Below, piece by piece: positions 8,243 to 17,628 of a DNA stretch of 64,000 bases. The notes below the pieces were generated by a model. It was not told the origin of the DNA, ran no database searches, and saw only the letters and a list, made by a program, of their open reading frames with translations. This DNA comes from Leptospira stimsonii (GTDB lineage: Bacteria; Spirochaetota; Leptospiria; Leptospirales; Leptospiraceae), in NCBI RefSeq assembly GCF_003545885.1, contig NZ_QHCT01000011.1, forward strand, positions 11,260-75,259, given 5' to 3'. The position numbers and the translations under genes were made by a program. The number at the start of each line of letters is the position of its first letter. Position 1 is the stretch's first letter.

Positions 8243-9348
8243 TATGCCACGCTCCTTTCGGGGATCGCCTTACCTTGTTTTTGAAACCAGGATCTTGCGA
8301 ATTTTTCGTTCGATCGAGAAGCAATGAGAGCAAAAAGTTTCCGGTTGGTAAGGATCAAAGGAAATAATCGGTGTGAACATCTTGGATGATACCCCGGTTT
8401 TTCCTTTTCGGTAAGAAGTTTAAAAACGCCTGCCTTTGCTAAGGTCAGGTCTGTCGTATATATCTCGTCTTCGTGAGGTTTACAAACTTCTGCAGTTGTG
8501 TTGTGTCCGGGAACTGTGTATAAAACGATTCCGGCCCGAGTCCCTTCCTCAATCGAGGCCGTAACTTGGCTGTCTGTGATTCTTGATCTTGTTACGAGCT
8601 CCGCATAACTCTCGATTTTGAAATGAATCGGGTTTCCGTTTCGATCCAGGATTTGAATGTATTTCTTTTCTAAGAGTTTGGAATTGAGGCGTTCTAATTT
8701 CTCGAATTTCTTTTTACCAAATTTTTCTATAAAGAATTCTCTTGAATCTTTGTCTCTTGGAGAAAGAATTCGCGAACTTTGACTTTTCGAAAAATCTGAT
8801 TTGTAAAAAAGCTCGATTACATTTTTCTTCGAAGCCGTCGGAGTTCCCGATTTCAAAAGTCCTTTGGCTACTGCTTTGGATAAGTCGGACTCCGTTAGAG
8901 CGCCTTGTTTCGAAAGTTTAAAGTAAGTTTGAAACATCATTTTGGATTGTTTGATCGCTACTCTAAAATCATTTGCCGCGTCCCGGATTAAGACCTGCAA
9001 TGCTTTTGAATCGATCGGGGTTCCGGCAATGTTCATCCCCGATTCTAAAATCAAACTTTCCGAAATACTTCTTCCGTATCGGTATGTTTGAGAAAGAGTA
9101 TTTCCGATCGATTCGTAGAAAGTGTTTAAGACGTTATCATAGAGGGTGAGAATCTTTTTATATCTTCTTTCTAAAAAACTAAGGTATTCTTTTTGATCGG
9201 GTGTCACCTTAGAGAAATGATTCTTTGTTTTCCAAGTGATTTCTACGATTGAAGATTCCAATTCGCGAATAGCATCAGAAAGATTTTCAAGCAAAGTCTC
9301 CACTTGCCTTCTGCTCATTTCGCGGAGTAAATCATCGTGAATTTGCAT
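8242..9348 (-). CDS. Phage minor head protein (SPP1 gp7 / Mu F type)
   Basis: A 368-residue protein. The N-terminal two thirds are helical; the C-terminal third has the features of the SPP1 gp7 / Mu gpF head morphogenesis domain: an Arg-rich segment before SRITDSQVTASIEEG, then VCKPHEDEIYTT and GYHPRCSHRL, which give the paired Cys and His of that domain. These proteins bind the portal and are packaged in the capsid in small number. The gene lies after the head-tail adaptor and overlaps the next gene by one base. Confidence 0.75.
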   Translation of the reverse strand: MQIHDDLLREMSRRQVETLLENLSDAIRELESSIVEITWKTKNHFSKVTPDQKEYLSFLERRYKKILTLYDNVLNTFYESIGNTLSQTYRYGRSISESLILESGMNIAGTPIDSKALQVLIRDAANDFRVAIKQSKMMFQTYFKLSKQGALTESDLSKAVAKGLLKSGTPTASKKNVIELFYKSDFSKSQSSRILSPRDKDSREFFIEKFGKKKFEKLERLNSKLLEKKYIQILDRNGNPIHFKIESYAELVTRSRITDSQVTASIEEGTRAGIVLYTVPGHNTTAEVCKPHEDEIYTTDLTLAKAGVFKLLTEKEKPGYHPRCSHRLFPLILTNRKLFALIASRSNEKFARSWFQKQGKAIPERSVA

Positions 9349-10005
9349 TTAGTAAACCGATACTCCCGAACCCGTCCGGAAAAGTTTACCTGTAGTTCGA
9401 CTCCCTTCTTTTTTTACAAATTCGTAAACCGATTCCGGGATGTCTTTCACGCTTCCGTTTTTGTAGGTGTAACTCTGATCGGAAATCGAATACGATTGAA
9501 TGCCGTTGGCTCTGTTTTCTGCATGTTTGTTTGTAGGAAATTTGAATAACTCCAAAGCGAAAACGATTTGAGCTTTTTTTAAAGTTTCCTCGCTAACTCT
9601 AGAGTAATCAAAGGATTCGGAATTTTGAAGACGTAAGTAAGCGGTATTCAGCGCTTCTCTTTTTCTTTGAATGAGATTTGCGAGTTGTCCGACCTTGTTT
9701 TCAGGGATTCGCCGGAACCGAATAGGAAGATCAATTTCAAATTCAACCGGCGAAATGACCGCGTTTGAATCATCCAAAACGGATTCCACTTTTACAAGTT
9801 GGGATTCTAAATCCAAAGTTTCGCCGGGAAGTAACGGAAGAGTTCCTAAAAACTCAGTTCCAACCCCGGTAAGGATTTCTCCTTTGGCAGTAACTATTCC
9901 TTTTTGAAAATACTCAACTCTTTCAGTATCCCTCCAGAGTGTTCCTCCAGAGAAATACTGTAAGAAATCATCGGACTCTTTGATTGTAACAAGCCCGACT
10001 TTCAT
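9349..10005 (-). CDS. Head-tail adaptor protein
   Basis: A 218-residue protein two genes after the coat protein. Residues 35 to 95 hold a beta module (ILTGVGTEFLGTLPLLPG) like that of the tail tube protein. The second half is helical with an ALELFKFPTNKHAENRANGIQ segment followed by SYSISDQSYTY. That order (helical bundle, then a short strand with S-x-S-x-x-x-Q-S) is what phage connector proteins of the gp6/adaptor type show, some of which databases label DnaT-like. Role assigned from this pattern and position. Confidence 0.5.
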   Translation of the reverse strand: MKVGLVTIKESDDFLQYFSGGTLWRDTERVEYFQKGIVTAKGEILTGVGTEFLGTLPLLPGETLDLESQLVKVESVLDDSNAVISPVEFEIDLPIRFRRIPENKVGQLANLIQRKREALNTAYLRLQNSESFDYSRVSEETLKKAQIVFALELFKFPTNKHAENRANGIQSYSISDQSYTYKNGSVKDIPESVYEFVKKEGSRTTGKLFRTGSGVSVY

Positions 10006-10007
10006 TT

Positions 10008-10184
10008 TTAGTTTTGCTCCTCTTTTTCTTCGATTTGCTTTTTGGGATTCTGAGCTTCCTTTGATTCCGGAATTCGAAAATCCGGGTGAGCCAAAAGAGA
10101 ATCTAACTGGCTTTCGTCGGCAAGTAACCCGACTTCGGAACCGTCCTTGAGTTTTTTATACACTTTGATTAGGTTTTGTTTCAT
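10008..10184 (-). CDS. Small head-operon protein (58 aa)
   Basis: A 58-residue gene starting five bases after the coat protein stop and ending two bases before the adaptor start. It reads MKQNLIKVYKKLKDGSE, then a helix LDSLLAHPDFRIPES, then a charged Lys/Glu/Gln tail. Same length and layout as the gene at 6803..6979. The close packing and continued frame support a real gene. Function unknown. Confidence 0.75.
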   Translation of the reverse strand: MKQNLIKVYKKLKDGSEVGLLADESQLDSLLAHPDFRIPESKEAQNPKKQIEEKEEQN

Positions 10185-10189
10185 GTGGG

Positions 10190-11317
10190 TTAAGCCGCCG
10201 CGAGAACTCTTCCGATTCGTTTCTGATTGATTACTTCCCCACCATAGAGAATGTCATTTTGGACTTTGACACGGAGACCGTCCGACCATACGGAAACTCG
10301 TACGGGAAGACCGGCCAACATTGCAACAACGGATCTAACCCCTGTTCCTTCCGGCATTGCTTTGTAAGCTCTTGCACCGAACGCAATCGCAGAAGGAGAA
10401 AAGGCTACCATTGAGCGAGAAGGAATCACCGTGATTACTGCGTCATCCGGAACAGCGCTTCTTAGAGGTCCGTCAAAGTAAATCTTTGTCGTAACGCTTG
10501 CCGTTTTTTCGGTTCGGATCACCGTATGAAGAGGAGACCCTGTTTCTCCGGCGACCGTGAAAACGTCTCCTGGCCGGATTGGTTTTAAAGAATCGTTAAA
10601 AGCATCAACGACCATTTCAGAATCACCGGCCGCATATCCGCCGGAGTGGTTGACTGCCCCTGCAAGATCGGTCGGTGTATAGGATTCGATCGCGTGGTTT
10701 TCGGATACGTTGAATCCGAGGGCGCGGGTGATTTTTCCGTCTCTCAGTGCGCTTGTATCTCCGGATTCGTTCGCTTTGAAAAATTCCGGGATAGAAAGAA
10801 GAGATCCGTAATCATCCGGCGCACAAACGAGTTGTTTCTCTCCGCTGACTTTGTTATTCGACAGCATCGTTCTGAGTTTGACAACCTTGTCTTTATCCAA
10901 GCCAGTCCTTGCATCAACGATGTTGTTCGTCTTCAATGCAAGGTTATAGATAAACTTGTTTACCGTTGAATAAAGAGAAAGAGCCATCGGTTGCGCGTAT
11001 TTCTCAATCAGGTCGTACGGGCTAAGAGAAAGCTCTGTGGACGTGAGTATGATTGTTTTCTTTTTGGATTCTGTAAGTTCTACTTTCTTCGCTTCCTGAT
11101 GAACATCGGTTGCGTCCGGATCTTCTTTCGGATCGTAGTCGTCTGCGTCTCCGAAGTCCGGGGTTATCGGAACCGTAACTTTGTCCCCTACTTCCGCGAG
11201 CTTTTGTTCGATGGATCTAGAAACTTGATTTTGTAAATTGAGAACTCCGGAATCAAGGGCGTCCCACCCATCAAACCAGAATTCAGGAAAGAGTACGTCT
11301 TGTCCTGTGTTAGACAT
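10190..11317 (-). CDS. Major capsid protein, P22 coat family
   Basis: A 375-residue coat protein. It shows the P22-type layout: an N-terminal arm, a helical core (LSPYDLIEKYAQPMALSL, a long helix, then KVVKLRTMLSNNKVSGE), an inserted beta domain around residues 225 to 295 (IRPGDVFTVAG, IYFDGPLRSAVPDDAVITVI) and a return to the core with MVAFSPSAIAFGAR and LPVRVSVWSDGL. It follows the scaffold gene, as coat genes do. Several hundred copies would form the shell. Confidence 0.85.
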   Translation of the reverse strand: MSNTGQDVLFPEFWFDGWDALDSGVLNLQNQVSRSIEQKLAEVGDKVTVPITPDFGDADDYDPKEDPDATDVHQEAKKVELTESKKKTIILTSTELSLSPYDLIEKYAQPMALSLYSTVNKFIYNLALKTNNIVDARTGLDKDKVVKLRTMLSNNKVSGEKQLVCAPDDYGSLLSIPEFFKANESGDTSALRDGKITRALGFNVSENHAIESYTPTDLAGAVNHSGGYAAGDSEMVVDAFNDSLKPIRPGDVFTVAGETGSPLHTVIRTEKTASVTTKIYFDGPLRSAVPDDAVITVIPSRSMVAFSPSAIAFGARAYKAMPEGTGVRSVVAMLAGLPVRVSVWSDGLRVKVQNDILYGGEVINQKRIGRVLAAA

Positions 11318-11329
11318 TGAACCTTCTCG

Positions 11330-12166
11330 TTAATCAACGATGATCGTTTGGATTCCGGCTTTCATCTTTTCGAGCCGTTCTTGTCTTACTTCCGGTTTCG
11401 CTAAATCGGAACGCTTATAGGCAACCTGTCCGGTTGTAGTTAAGCGACCTCCTTTCACAGAAGTCCCGGAACCTGGAATTAAATTAGATTTGAGAAGGTT
11501 TGCGTTAGAAGGTAGCGCAAGCCACTTGGCGGCCGCCTCTTCCGGGTCCAGTTCTTGAACCCCAGCGCCGTCCCCAACATCGAGTTTTAAGAGAACCTTA
11601 AAACTTCCGTCTTCCTTATTCTCAACTACAGTCGGTTGACTGATCGCTTTCAAAAGAAGGAGAGCTTGGTTTTGGTCGTAAAGATTGTGTTTTGAAAGAG
11701 CAGAGTAAAGTTCCGTATTGATCGACTTTTCACGAAAAAGAATTTCGTAACGTTCTTTGCTTTTTCTTTCAGATTCGATCGCTCCATTTAACTTCTTTAT
11801 TTCAACTCCGAGTCTTGCGGCTTCTCTTTCCTTCTCAGGTAGTTTTTCAAGTTCGAGCTGTTGCAGTTTTTCTTGAAGTTCTTTTAATGCTGGATTCTCA
11901 TCCTTCGCCGCTTCTTCGAGAGTCTTTAACTTACTCGATGCGGTCCTATATTCGGCAGATAATTTTCCAAACCCCTGAGCAAGTTCCCGAGGTATATTGT
12001 ATGTATTTCCACCGAACTTGAACTCTGCGAGTTCAGTCTCATTGTTCCTTACTGAATCACTTCCTCCTTCGATACTTTGCCCGTTCTCTTCTGTCTCACC
12101 TCCTCCTGATCCGTCTCCTTCTCCTGCTTGTTTTAAAACTCTGGAATACTGGTTCCAAAACCTCAT
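11330..12166 (-). CDS. Scaffolding protein
   Basis: A 278-residue protein between the portal and coat genes, the usual place for the capsid scaffold. It has a Gly/Glu-rich N-terminus (GEGDGSGGGETEENG), a long coiled coil from about residue 80 to 155 rich in Lys, Glu and Leu, and a basic C-terminus (RQERLEKMKAGIQ), all typical of scaffolds. The ATG follows the portal stop directly (TAG ATG). A protease domain is not seen. Confidence 0.75.
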   Translation of the reverse strand: MRFWNQYSRVLKQAGEGDGSGGGETEENGQSIEGGSDSVRNNETELAEFKFGGNTYNIPRELAQGFGKLSAEYRTASSKLKTLEEAAKDENPALKELQEKLQQLELEKLPEKEREAARLGVEIKKLNGAIESERKSKERYEILFREKSINTELYSALSKHNLYDQNQALLLLKAISQPTVVENKEDGSFKVLLKLDVGDGAGVQELDPEEAAAKWLALPSNANLLKSNLIPGSGTSVKGGRLTTTGQVAYKRSDLAKPEVRQERLEKMKAGIQTIIVD

Positions 12167-13705
12167 CTATGCTACCTTATCTCGGCTACTCGCCGTTCGC
12201 GTTTGCGTTTGTGTCGGGGCCGCTCCCCGTAAGTTTTGTGTTTCTTGATTCTTTTCTTCCATGTCGGAGGAAGAGGCCGTATGATTACTTTCTTGATTAA
12301 AAAACTTCTCCATAAAACCGGGAAGTTGTTCATCATTGGTAGAATCGATTTCAGAATAGAGTTTACTCTTTTCTGTTTCGCTAAGGTCCGAGAAAACTTT
12401 ATTTACGATTTCTTTTGCGATCTTCTTTTTAACTGCCGAATAATTCAGGCTTTCGAAAATAGAAAGTAGAGTCTTTACGGTTTCTGCAATGTCGATTGTT
12501 TCGAATTTTTTTTGATACGAAATCTTGATTTGATCTTTTGAGACGGAGGTTTTTTGCCAGAGAGCGAAGAGTTCGAAGATTTCTTTTTCGCACTTTTCAA
12601 GGCGGGTTGCGCCTGAATGTAAAAATGCTTTTGCCTCTCGAAATTCTAAAGACTTTGCAATTCCTGATTGCGGGCCGGTCTTTTCTTGGTCTTTGTCAAG
12701 ACCTACTTTTTGAAGAATCTTTTTACAAAGTCTTTCAACAACGATTCCAAGACCTGTAAGATCCTCAATTCCGGGTCCTATAAATGAAGGAGCGGAACTT
12801 GATTCTTTGTCGTAAGTGATAAAAGAAAGGGAACCGATTCCTTCTTTTTCTAATTTTTCCGGGAGAACTCCGGGATAGATGAAAACCTTAAAAGCTCCGG
12901 AATAGATGACTTCGTCCTCAACGGACAAGAGGTTATAAATTTTACGATCGATAATCGCTATATCTTCAAAGATTGTCTGATTGATCGGCCCTGATTCGTT
13001 ATCGGACCAGGATACGAAGACTAAAGGAACCCGGCCGAGTGAATGCGGAACCAGCTCACTTGCTAAAATCTTTCCGTCCTTATTTCGAGTAAAGTCTTGA
13101 TAATATTCTTTTGTCCAAAGACGATACTGGACAATTTTAGTTCTTTCTTGGAATGGATCTTCATCTTCTAAATACGAGTTATCAAGAAGAACCCATAGTA
13201 AATATCCTTTCTCATCGATTGAGAAGTCTCTAATCTGGCCTATATCATACAAAACGCAATACGGCCTTAATCCTTGTTCAGTAACGTCCGCTTGAGTTTT
13301 TACAGTTTCAGGATCAAAGACCGGCGAATCGACAAGAACCGCGCAGGTGCAAAGTAGCGATTTGGTTGCTACCTCTTGCATGAATTCATCTATACTTTGA
13401 CGATGATTTACGTTTTCGAGGAACGGTTTTATAGAATCAGGAATATCTCTGGTCGGAGTCGTATCGAAAATTAGTCCGGTAAGGGCTTCAACGATCGGAG
13501 AAGTGTGGTTTATAAAAACTGATCTCTTCTTTCGGTTCTCATATGAAAATGAATTTTCTTTCGAGTATTGAAAGAGGTGGTTTTTGTCTATGTAAGAAAG
13601 GCCGCCAAGAAAGGAATCTAAGATCAATTCCCAAGCTGACAACTTGGAAGAAATATCCGGGTGTCTTCTTTTTAAAATGATTTCGTATTCGATCGTCTCG
13701 GACAT
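12167..13705 (-). CDS. Portal protein
   Basis: A 512-residue protein between the large terminase and scaffold genes. It carries features of phage portals: HTSPIVEALTGLIFDTTP near the N-terminus, a VLVDSPVF segment, a wing-like beta region with LLWVLLDNSYL and LVPHSLGRVPLVFVSW (the 'G.VPfv' pattern of the DUF4055-type portal group), IYNLLSVEDEVIYSGA, and a GIAKSLEFREAKAFLHS stem helix. The dodecameric portal is the entry gate for DNA. The C-terminus is Gln/Ser/Thr rich. Confidence 0.82.
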   Translation of the reverse strand: MSETIEYEIILKRRHPDISSKLSAWELILDSFLGGLSYIDKNHLFQYSKENSFSYENRKKRSVFINHTSPIVEALTGLIFDTTPTRDIPDSIKPFLENVNHRQSIDEFMQEVATKSLLCTCAVLVDSPVFDPETVKTQADVTEQGLRPYCVLYDIGQIRDFSIDEKGYLLWVLLDNSYLEDEDPFQERTKIVQYRLWTKEYYQDFTRNKDGKILASELVPHSLGRVPLVFVSWSDNESGPINQTIFEDIAIIDRKIYNLLSVEDEVIYSGAFKVFIYPGVLPEKLEKEGIGSLSFITYDKESSSAPSFIGPGIEDLTGLGIVVERLCKKILQKVGLDKDQEKTGPQSGIAKSLEFREAKAFLHSGATRLEKCEKEIFELFALWQKTSVSKDQIKISYQKKFETIDIAETVKTLLSIFESLNYSAVKKKIAKEIVNKVFSDLSETEKSKLYSEIDSTNDEQLPGFMEKFFNQESNHTASSSDMEEKNQETQNLRGAAPTQTQTRTASSRDKVA

Positions 13706-13780
13706 GAAACTTTTCTAAGGCTCTATTTTTACTGTATTTCACAGGTGGAAAACAGTCAGGTGCTTTCATGAATTTTTTGT

Positions 13781-15181
13781 TTAAGAAGCGAGTCCGAAGG
13801 ATGCAACGAATGTTTTCTCAATCGCCATGTAGTAAACACCGGAACCAGCGTCTACGATGTCATCGTGTCCCTTTCCATCTCCGACAAAGTTATGGAGAGT
13901 ATTTAAAATTACTTCTATACTCGTATTCGGACTATTTACGATTACTACCTTCCCGATTCCAGCAAGACCGGCCCAAGGAAGCGCCCGAGAAAGTTTGTCT
14001 CCATTTGCGGGATAGGATGCACACTCGACACCGATCTCTGCGAGTAACGTTATGATATCCTCAGCCGCCCCCTTCCCCGTTGCACCGGGTTCTTTCTCGA
14101 CTCCGACTTTTACTTTTCCGTATTTTGCATATTGAATCTTGTCGAGTTCCGACTCTCTTTGGATCCACTTCTTTACGTCATGCCATGCGAGTCGGTTCTG
14201 ATCGAATTTCAGATAGAGTATTCCGTCTTTAATGCCTCCGATCGCTGTCGCGGTAAAGTCTGGATCGTCCTTAGCCGTTTTCTTAACAGTCGCGGCCAAA
14301 TCCCAGAAACGAAAGAGCCGTATATCATTTGGAAAATCAGGCGCGTGTCCGAACCAGTGTCGATTGAATACTTTTCCAGCGACTGGTCGAGCATTCCAGT
14401 TTCCTTCGAGATAACGTTCCCGCTCATAGTCGGCCATCGACTTGAGATTAGCGAGATACCCCGGATTTTTTTCTAAAAGGATCTTGTTATCATATACGGA
14501 AGACTTAATGAAAGTGACAGAGCGAATGTCTGCTTCTGTAAAGTCAGGAAAAGAGTGAATGAGTTCTTTTTTGGAACTGGCAAAGTAGAATTCGTTCTTC
14601 ACCCGAAGAAAGTAGCGAATCTTTCCATCTCTTTCAGGAATTGGAAATCCGGTTTCACGGTCTATCCACCAATCAAGAAATCTCCTAATCCAAGAATCAG
14701 GATCGGGGTTACAAGTTGCCCGAACGTAAGGAAGAACACCGCTTCCAGACCGATTTCGAGAACCCATAAAGAAAAATGTGTCTTCACTAAACTGGTTACA
14801 CTCATCGAAGTAAAACCCAGCTACTTGAGAACCTTCCCAACTGAATTTTGTTTTCTCAAGTTGGAGGTGATGGTATTGAATACTCGCTTTCTGAATCCGG
14901 TATTCAAGAGCCGGTGACTCGCGAGCAACACCTCCGAGGAATGGATAAAGGTTATTTGCTTCGTCCCAAAGACCGCCGGGTTTTCGAAGGTCTGTAGAAT
15001 TTTTTCTAAAGAAGACAGCGTTGAATTTTGGGATATGGATGTAACGGAGAGGATCAATCGTGATCGCGTAACTCTTTCCTCCCCCTTTGGCACCTCCGAA
15101 GAAAGCAATATCAGCAGGAGTAGAAAGAAAGCTCACTTGCGGTCCCGGTTGAGGCTGAATGATCCGGGATTTAGCGGTCAA
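13781..15181 (-). CDS. Terminase large subunit
   Basis: A 466-residue ATPase and nuclease that pumps DNA into the head. Visible motifs: Walker A GGAKGGGKS at residues 29 to 37; Walker B ending in FDE at 125 to 127; coupling motif region with ATCNPDPD near 155; and RNase H-like nuclease acidic residues in FWDLAAT (Asp294), an EKEP segment near 362, and HDDIVDA near the C-terminus. Length and motif order are complete. The start overlaps the small terminase stop by four bases. Confidence 0.93.
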   Translation of the reverse strand: MTAKSRIIQPQPGPQVSFLSTPADIAFFGGAKGGGKSYAITIDPLRYIHIPKFNAVFFRKNSTDLRKPGGLWDEANNLYPFLGGVARESPALEYRIQKASIQYHHLQLEKTKFSWEGSQVAGFYFDECNQFSEDTFFFMGSRNRSGSGVLPYVRATCNPDPDSWIRRFLDWWIDRETGFPIPERDGKIRYFLRVKNEFYFASSKKELIHSFPDFTEADIRSVTFIKSSVYDNKILLEKNPGYLANLKSMADYERERYLEGNWNARPVAGKVFNRHWFGHAPDFPNDIRLFRFWDLAATVKKTAKDDPDFTATAIGGIKDGILYLKFDQNRLAWHDVKKWIQRESELDKIQYAKYGKVKVGVEKEPGATGKGAAEDIITLLAEIGVECASYPANGDKLSRALPWAGLAGIGKVVIVNSPNTSIEVILNTLHNFVGDGKGHDDIVDAGSGVYYMAIEKTFVASFGLAS

Positions 15182-15606
15182 TCTTCGGTATTAGTTTCGT
15201 TCGGGTTTACATCGATCGGAGTTCTTCCGTTATCGGGAAGATATACGACAACTTGCTGAACTTCTTTTTCAACTGATAGCTTGTCCTTTCTACCCCACTC
15301 ATCCGGCCACCGGCGTTCCAAAATCCAAGCCTTAGCCTGCCAGGAATCGGATTTCTGGATGTCGCTAAGTAGTTTTATCTTTGCGAGAGCTTCCTTTTCT
15401 TGAAGTTCCTGCACAAATTGCACATATTCGGAATTCTTTTTTTCTCCGGGGTCCGTTCCCTTAGATTTCCATTGATAGAAAGCGCGTTCCGAGATCCCGG
15501 CAAGAGCGCAGGAAGATTCGTAAGTATGGCCGTTTGAAATGGCCGCGAAGAACTTTTCTTTGACCTTCTCGCTTAACTTGGAAGGTCTTCCACTTTGTTT
15601 AGGCAC
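15178..15606 (-). CDS. Terminase small subunit
   Basis: A 142-residue DNA-binding protein just upstream of the large terminase and overlapping it by four bases. The N-terminus has a helix-turn-helix (GRPSKLSEKVKEKFFAAI, then SSCALAGISERAFYQWKSKG), and the middle has AWILERRWPDEWGRKDK, a phrase common in phage small terminases. It should recognise the packaging start site and recruit the large subunit. Confidence 0.85.
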   Translation of the reverse strand: MPKQSGRPSKLSEKVKEKFFAAISNGHTYESSCALAGISERAFYQWKSKGTDPGEKKNSEYVQFVQELQEKEALAKIKLLSDIQKSDSWQAKAWILERRWPDEWGRKDKLSVEKEVQQVVVYLPDNGRTPIDVNPNETNTED

Positions 15607-16348
15607 ATAAATCGTTGTCGTTTGTTTCTATCCATTCTTCGCAAATCTCAATCATCTTGAGAAATGCTACTGAATGGTTTTTTACGTTAAGGCGTCTTTT
15701 AACTTCGGTCATCACCTCTACGAATCTTTCAAAGTCTCCTAAAACAACGCGGTCCCTCTTTTCATCGACGAGCTTCTTTTCCAAAAGCTCTAACGTCTGG
15801 TCGATTTGTTTTAGATCCAGGTCGCTGTAAAAAAGCCGTATCTCATTGAGCTTTATATCTGATTCGGAAATAGGAACTAAATCGGGGATTTGATAGTTGA
15901 GAAGTGACTGCTCGTCAATTCCGGAGTAAGCCTTCCAATCCAGTTCTTTGATTTGGAGGTAAAGACTTTTGAGAATTCCTAAGTCGTCCTGTCCGGCGAT
16001 CGAATTATGTGAAAGCTGAATCGCAAGCTCTCTTTCCGAATCGATGTCCTCGATATACAAGATTAAGATCGCTTCGAGTTTCGCCTTTATAGAAGCAGTA
16101 ACGCGATGATTTCCAGAAATGATTTTGTATTTCTCTTCGATCTTTACTCCGAAAGGAAGTTGGGAAAGAAATCCGTCTTTCTTTACGTTTTCGACTAAGC
16201 GGTTCATTTGGTCCGGCGTCATATACCGGGCGTTGACCGTTAATAGTTCGCAGTCCTTTACCGGGTCTACCCATGCCAGTTTGTAAGGCGCGATATAGGA
16301 ATTGATTTCTGAAAGTTTCTGATTTACTTCCTCTTTGTTTGGAACCAT
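15599..16348 (-). CDS. ParB/Srx-superfamily protein
   Basis: A 249-residue protein whose first half has the ParB/sulfiredoxin fold: LLTVNARYMTPDQMNRLVENV, then a GNHRVTASIKA motif (positions about 75 to 85), the nucleotide-binding phosphate loop of this superfamily. The C-terminal half is helical. It overlaps the methyltransferase-like gene by 25 bases. Phage ParB/Srx proteins outside partition loci are often paired with DNA methyltransferases; here it sits between such a gene and the terminase, so a role in DNA modification or packaging control is possible. Confidence 0.7.
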   Translation of the reverse strand: MVPNKEEVNQKLSEINSYIAPYKLAWVDPVKDCELLTVNARYMTPDQMNRLVENVKKDGFLSQLPFGVKIEEKYKIISGNHRVTASIKAKLEAILILYIEDIDSERELAIQLSHNSIAGQDDLGILKSLYLQIKELDWKAYSGIDEQSLLNYQIPDLVPISESDIKLNEIRLFYSDLDLKQIDQTLELLEKKLVDEKRDRVVLGDFERFVEVMTEVKRRLNVKNHSVAFLKMIEICEEWIETNDNDLCA

Positions 16349-17628
16349 TCTTTAAAAATTTCACTCAAGGTCGCGTTTTTGAATTCTTGCTGGTAAACGA
16401 GTTTTCCTTTCTTACGGTCTGCCAGTTCGTACACTCCACGGTATTTCATGGAAACGGGGTGTGGAGTATAGACGGAAGTCTTCACGCCTCTATACGAGTG
16501 TAAATACTGTCTTGTGAGGAGTGCCTTTACTTCTTTAGAAAGAAGGAGCATGATGAGAAGTTTTGAGAGTCTTTTCTCTCCGGATTTAACTACGAAATCA
16601 GAAGAAACAAAAACATGATTCATACTACTCATAAATTTCTTAAATCCGGCAAATCCGAAGACTTGACCGTCTGCCTGGAAAGCGATTCCGAAATCTTCTT
16701 TGTCGGAGTAATTTACTCTTGAAGACATGAAGATATGTTTGTAATGGAAAATGAGATCCGTAGTCACTTTCGCGATTTCGATCTTTGGATTTTCCGAGAA
16801 TTGGAAATCGGTTGGAACGATCTTCAATGTCGTAGACTCGTTGCCGGGTGTTGGCGTAAAAAAGTAGGTCTTCTGGCTTTCGAGACTCGTATAAAGCGTA
16901 ACGTCCCTTTTATTGGAATATCTCACTACCCCTTTTTTGAAGGCCGCGAGCTCCGGAAAATCAACGTCTGAGTAAATAACGGATTCTCCGGATTCCAAAA
17001 GGGAAAGATACGTTTTACCCGCATTCTTACTGTCAAAAAGATTGTACGTCGCCCTTTCGTATTCAAAGACTTCTTCCACGGTATTATACATTTTCTCATA
17101 CCCGCCTTTATAGGTAGGTGCAAAAAGTAAACTTACTCCGTCGCAATCCTGAACGTGTTTCAAAAAATCCCCGAAGTAAAAGGATTCGATCTTAAAATCA
17201 AATACTCCCCCCGATTCGAATTTTTTTAAGGTTCGATCATAGAAATCGTCCCCTTTTTCTAAATAAGAATCCCACATTTCCTTTTGGAAGTCATTCTTAC
17301 AAGGCCGGAATTTGGAAGTTTTCAAAACATACATCACCTCTACGAGCTTTCTGTATTTCGAATCTTTCGGCCAATTTTGAAAAACGGATGAGTAAGTAGG
17401 GTCATTGCATTTTAAGGGAGTATCCTGATTTAGAATAATGTCTGCAATGAGCTTAGAGTAAAGGGAGACATCGTTTGAATAAACTTTATATCCAAGTCGG
17501 GATAAAAGTCGGTCTGTCGTGAAATTGCCAGAACAACCCACGAAGATTTTTCGAGACTTTGGAGTCGTCGAAATTAAATCTACGAGGATCGCTCTGGCTT
17601 CTGGCGGGACGGAGCCTATAAAACCCAT
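16324..17628 (-). CDS. Putative anti-restriction adenine methyltransferase
   Basis: A 434-residue protein with an AdoMet-type N-terminus: KIFVGCSGNFTTDRLLSRLGY then VYSNDVSLYSKL, resembling the D-x-x-x-Y motif of D12-class adenine methylases. The usual NPPY is replaced by FAPTYKGGYEKM near residue 180. I recall phage proteins of this form being annotated as putative anti-restriction methyltransferases. It has one base between it and the DUF488-like gene and overlaps the ParB/Srx gene, forming a three-gene cassette. Whether it still methylates is open, because the catalytic motif is altered. Confidence 0.6.
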   Translation of the reverse strand: MGFIGSVPPEARAILVDLISTTPKSRKIFVGCSGNFTTDRLLSRLGYKVYSNDVSLYSKLIADIILNQDTPLKCNDPTYSSVFQNWPKDSKYRKLVEVMYVLKTSKFRPCKNDFQKEMWDSYLEKGDDFYDRTLKKFESGGVFDFKIESFYFGDFLKHVQDCDGVSLLFAPTYKGGYEKMYNTVEEVFEYERATYNLFDSKNAGKTYLSLLESGESVIYSDVDFPELAAFKKGVVRYSNKRDVTLYTSLESQKTYFFTPTPGNESTTLKIVPTDFQFSENPKIEIAKVTTDLIFHYKHIFMSSRVNYSDKEDFGIAFQADGQVFGFAGFKKFMSSMNHVFVSSDFVVKSGEKRLSKLLIMLLLSKEVKALLTRQYLHSYRGVKTSVYTPHPVSMKYRGVYELADRKKGKLVYQQEFKNATLSEIFKEWFQTKRK

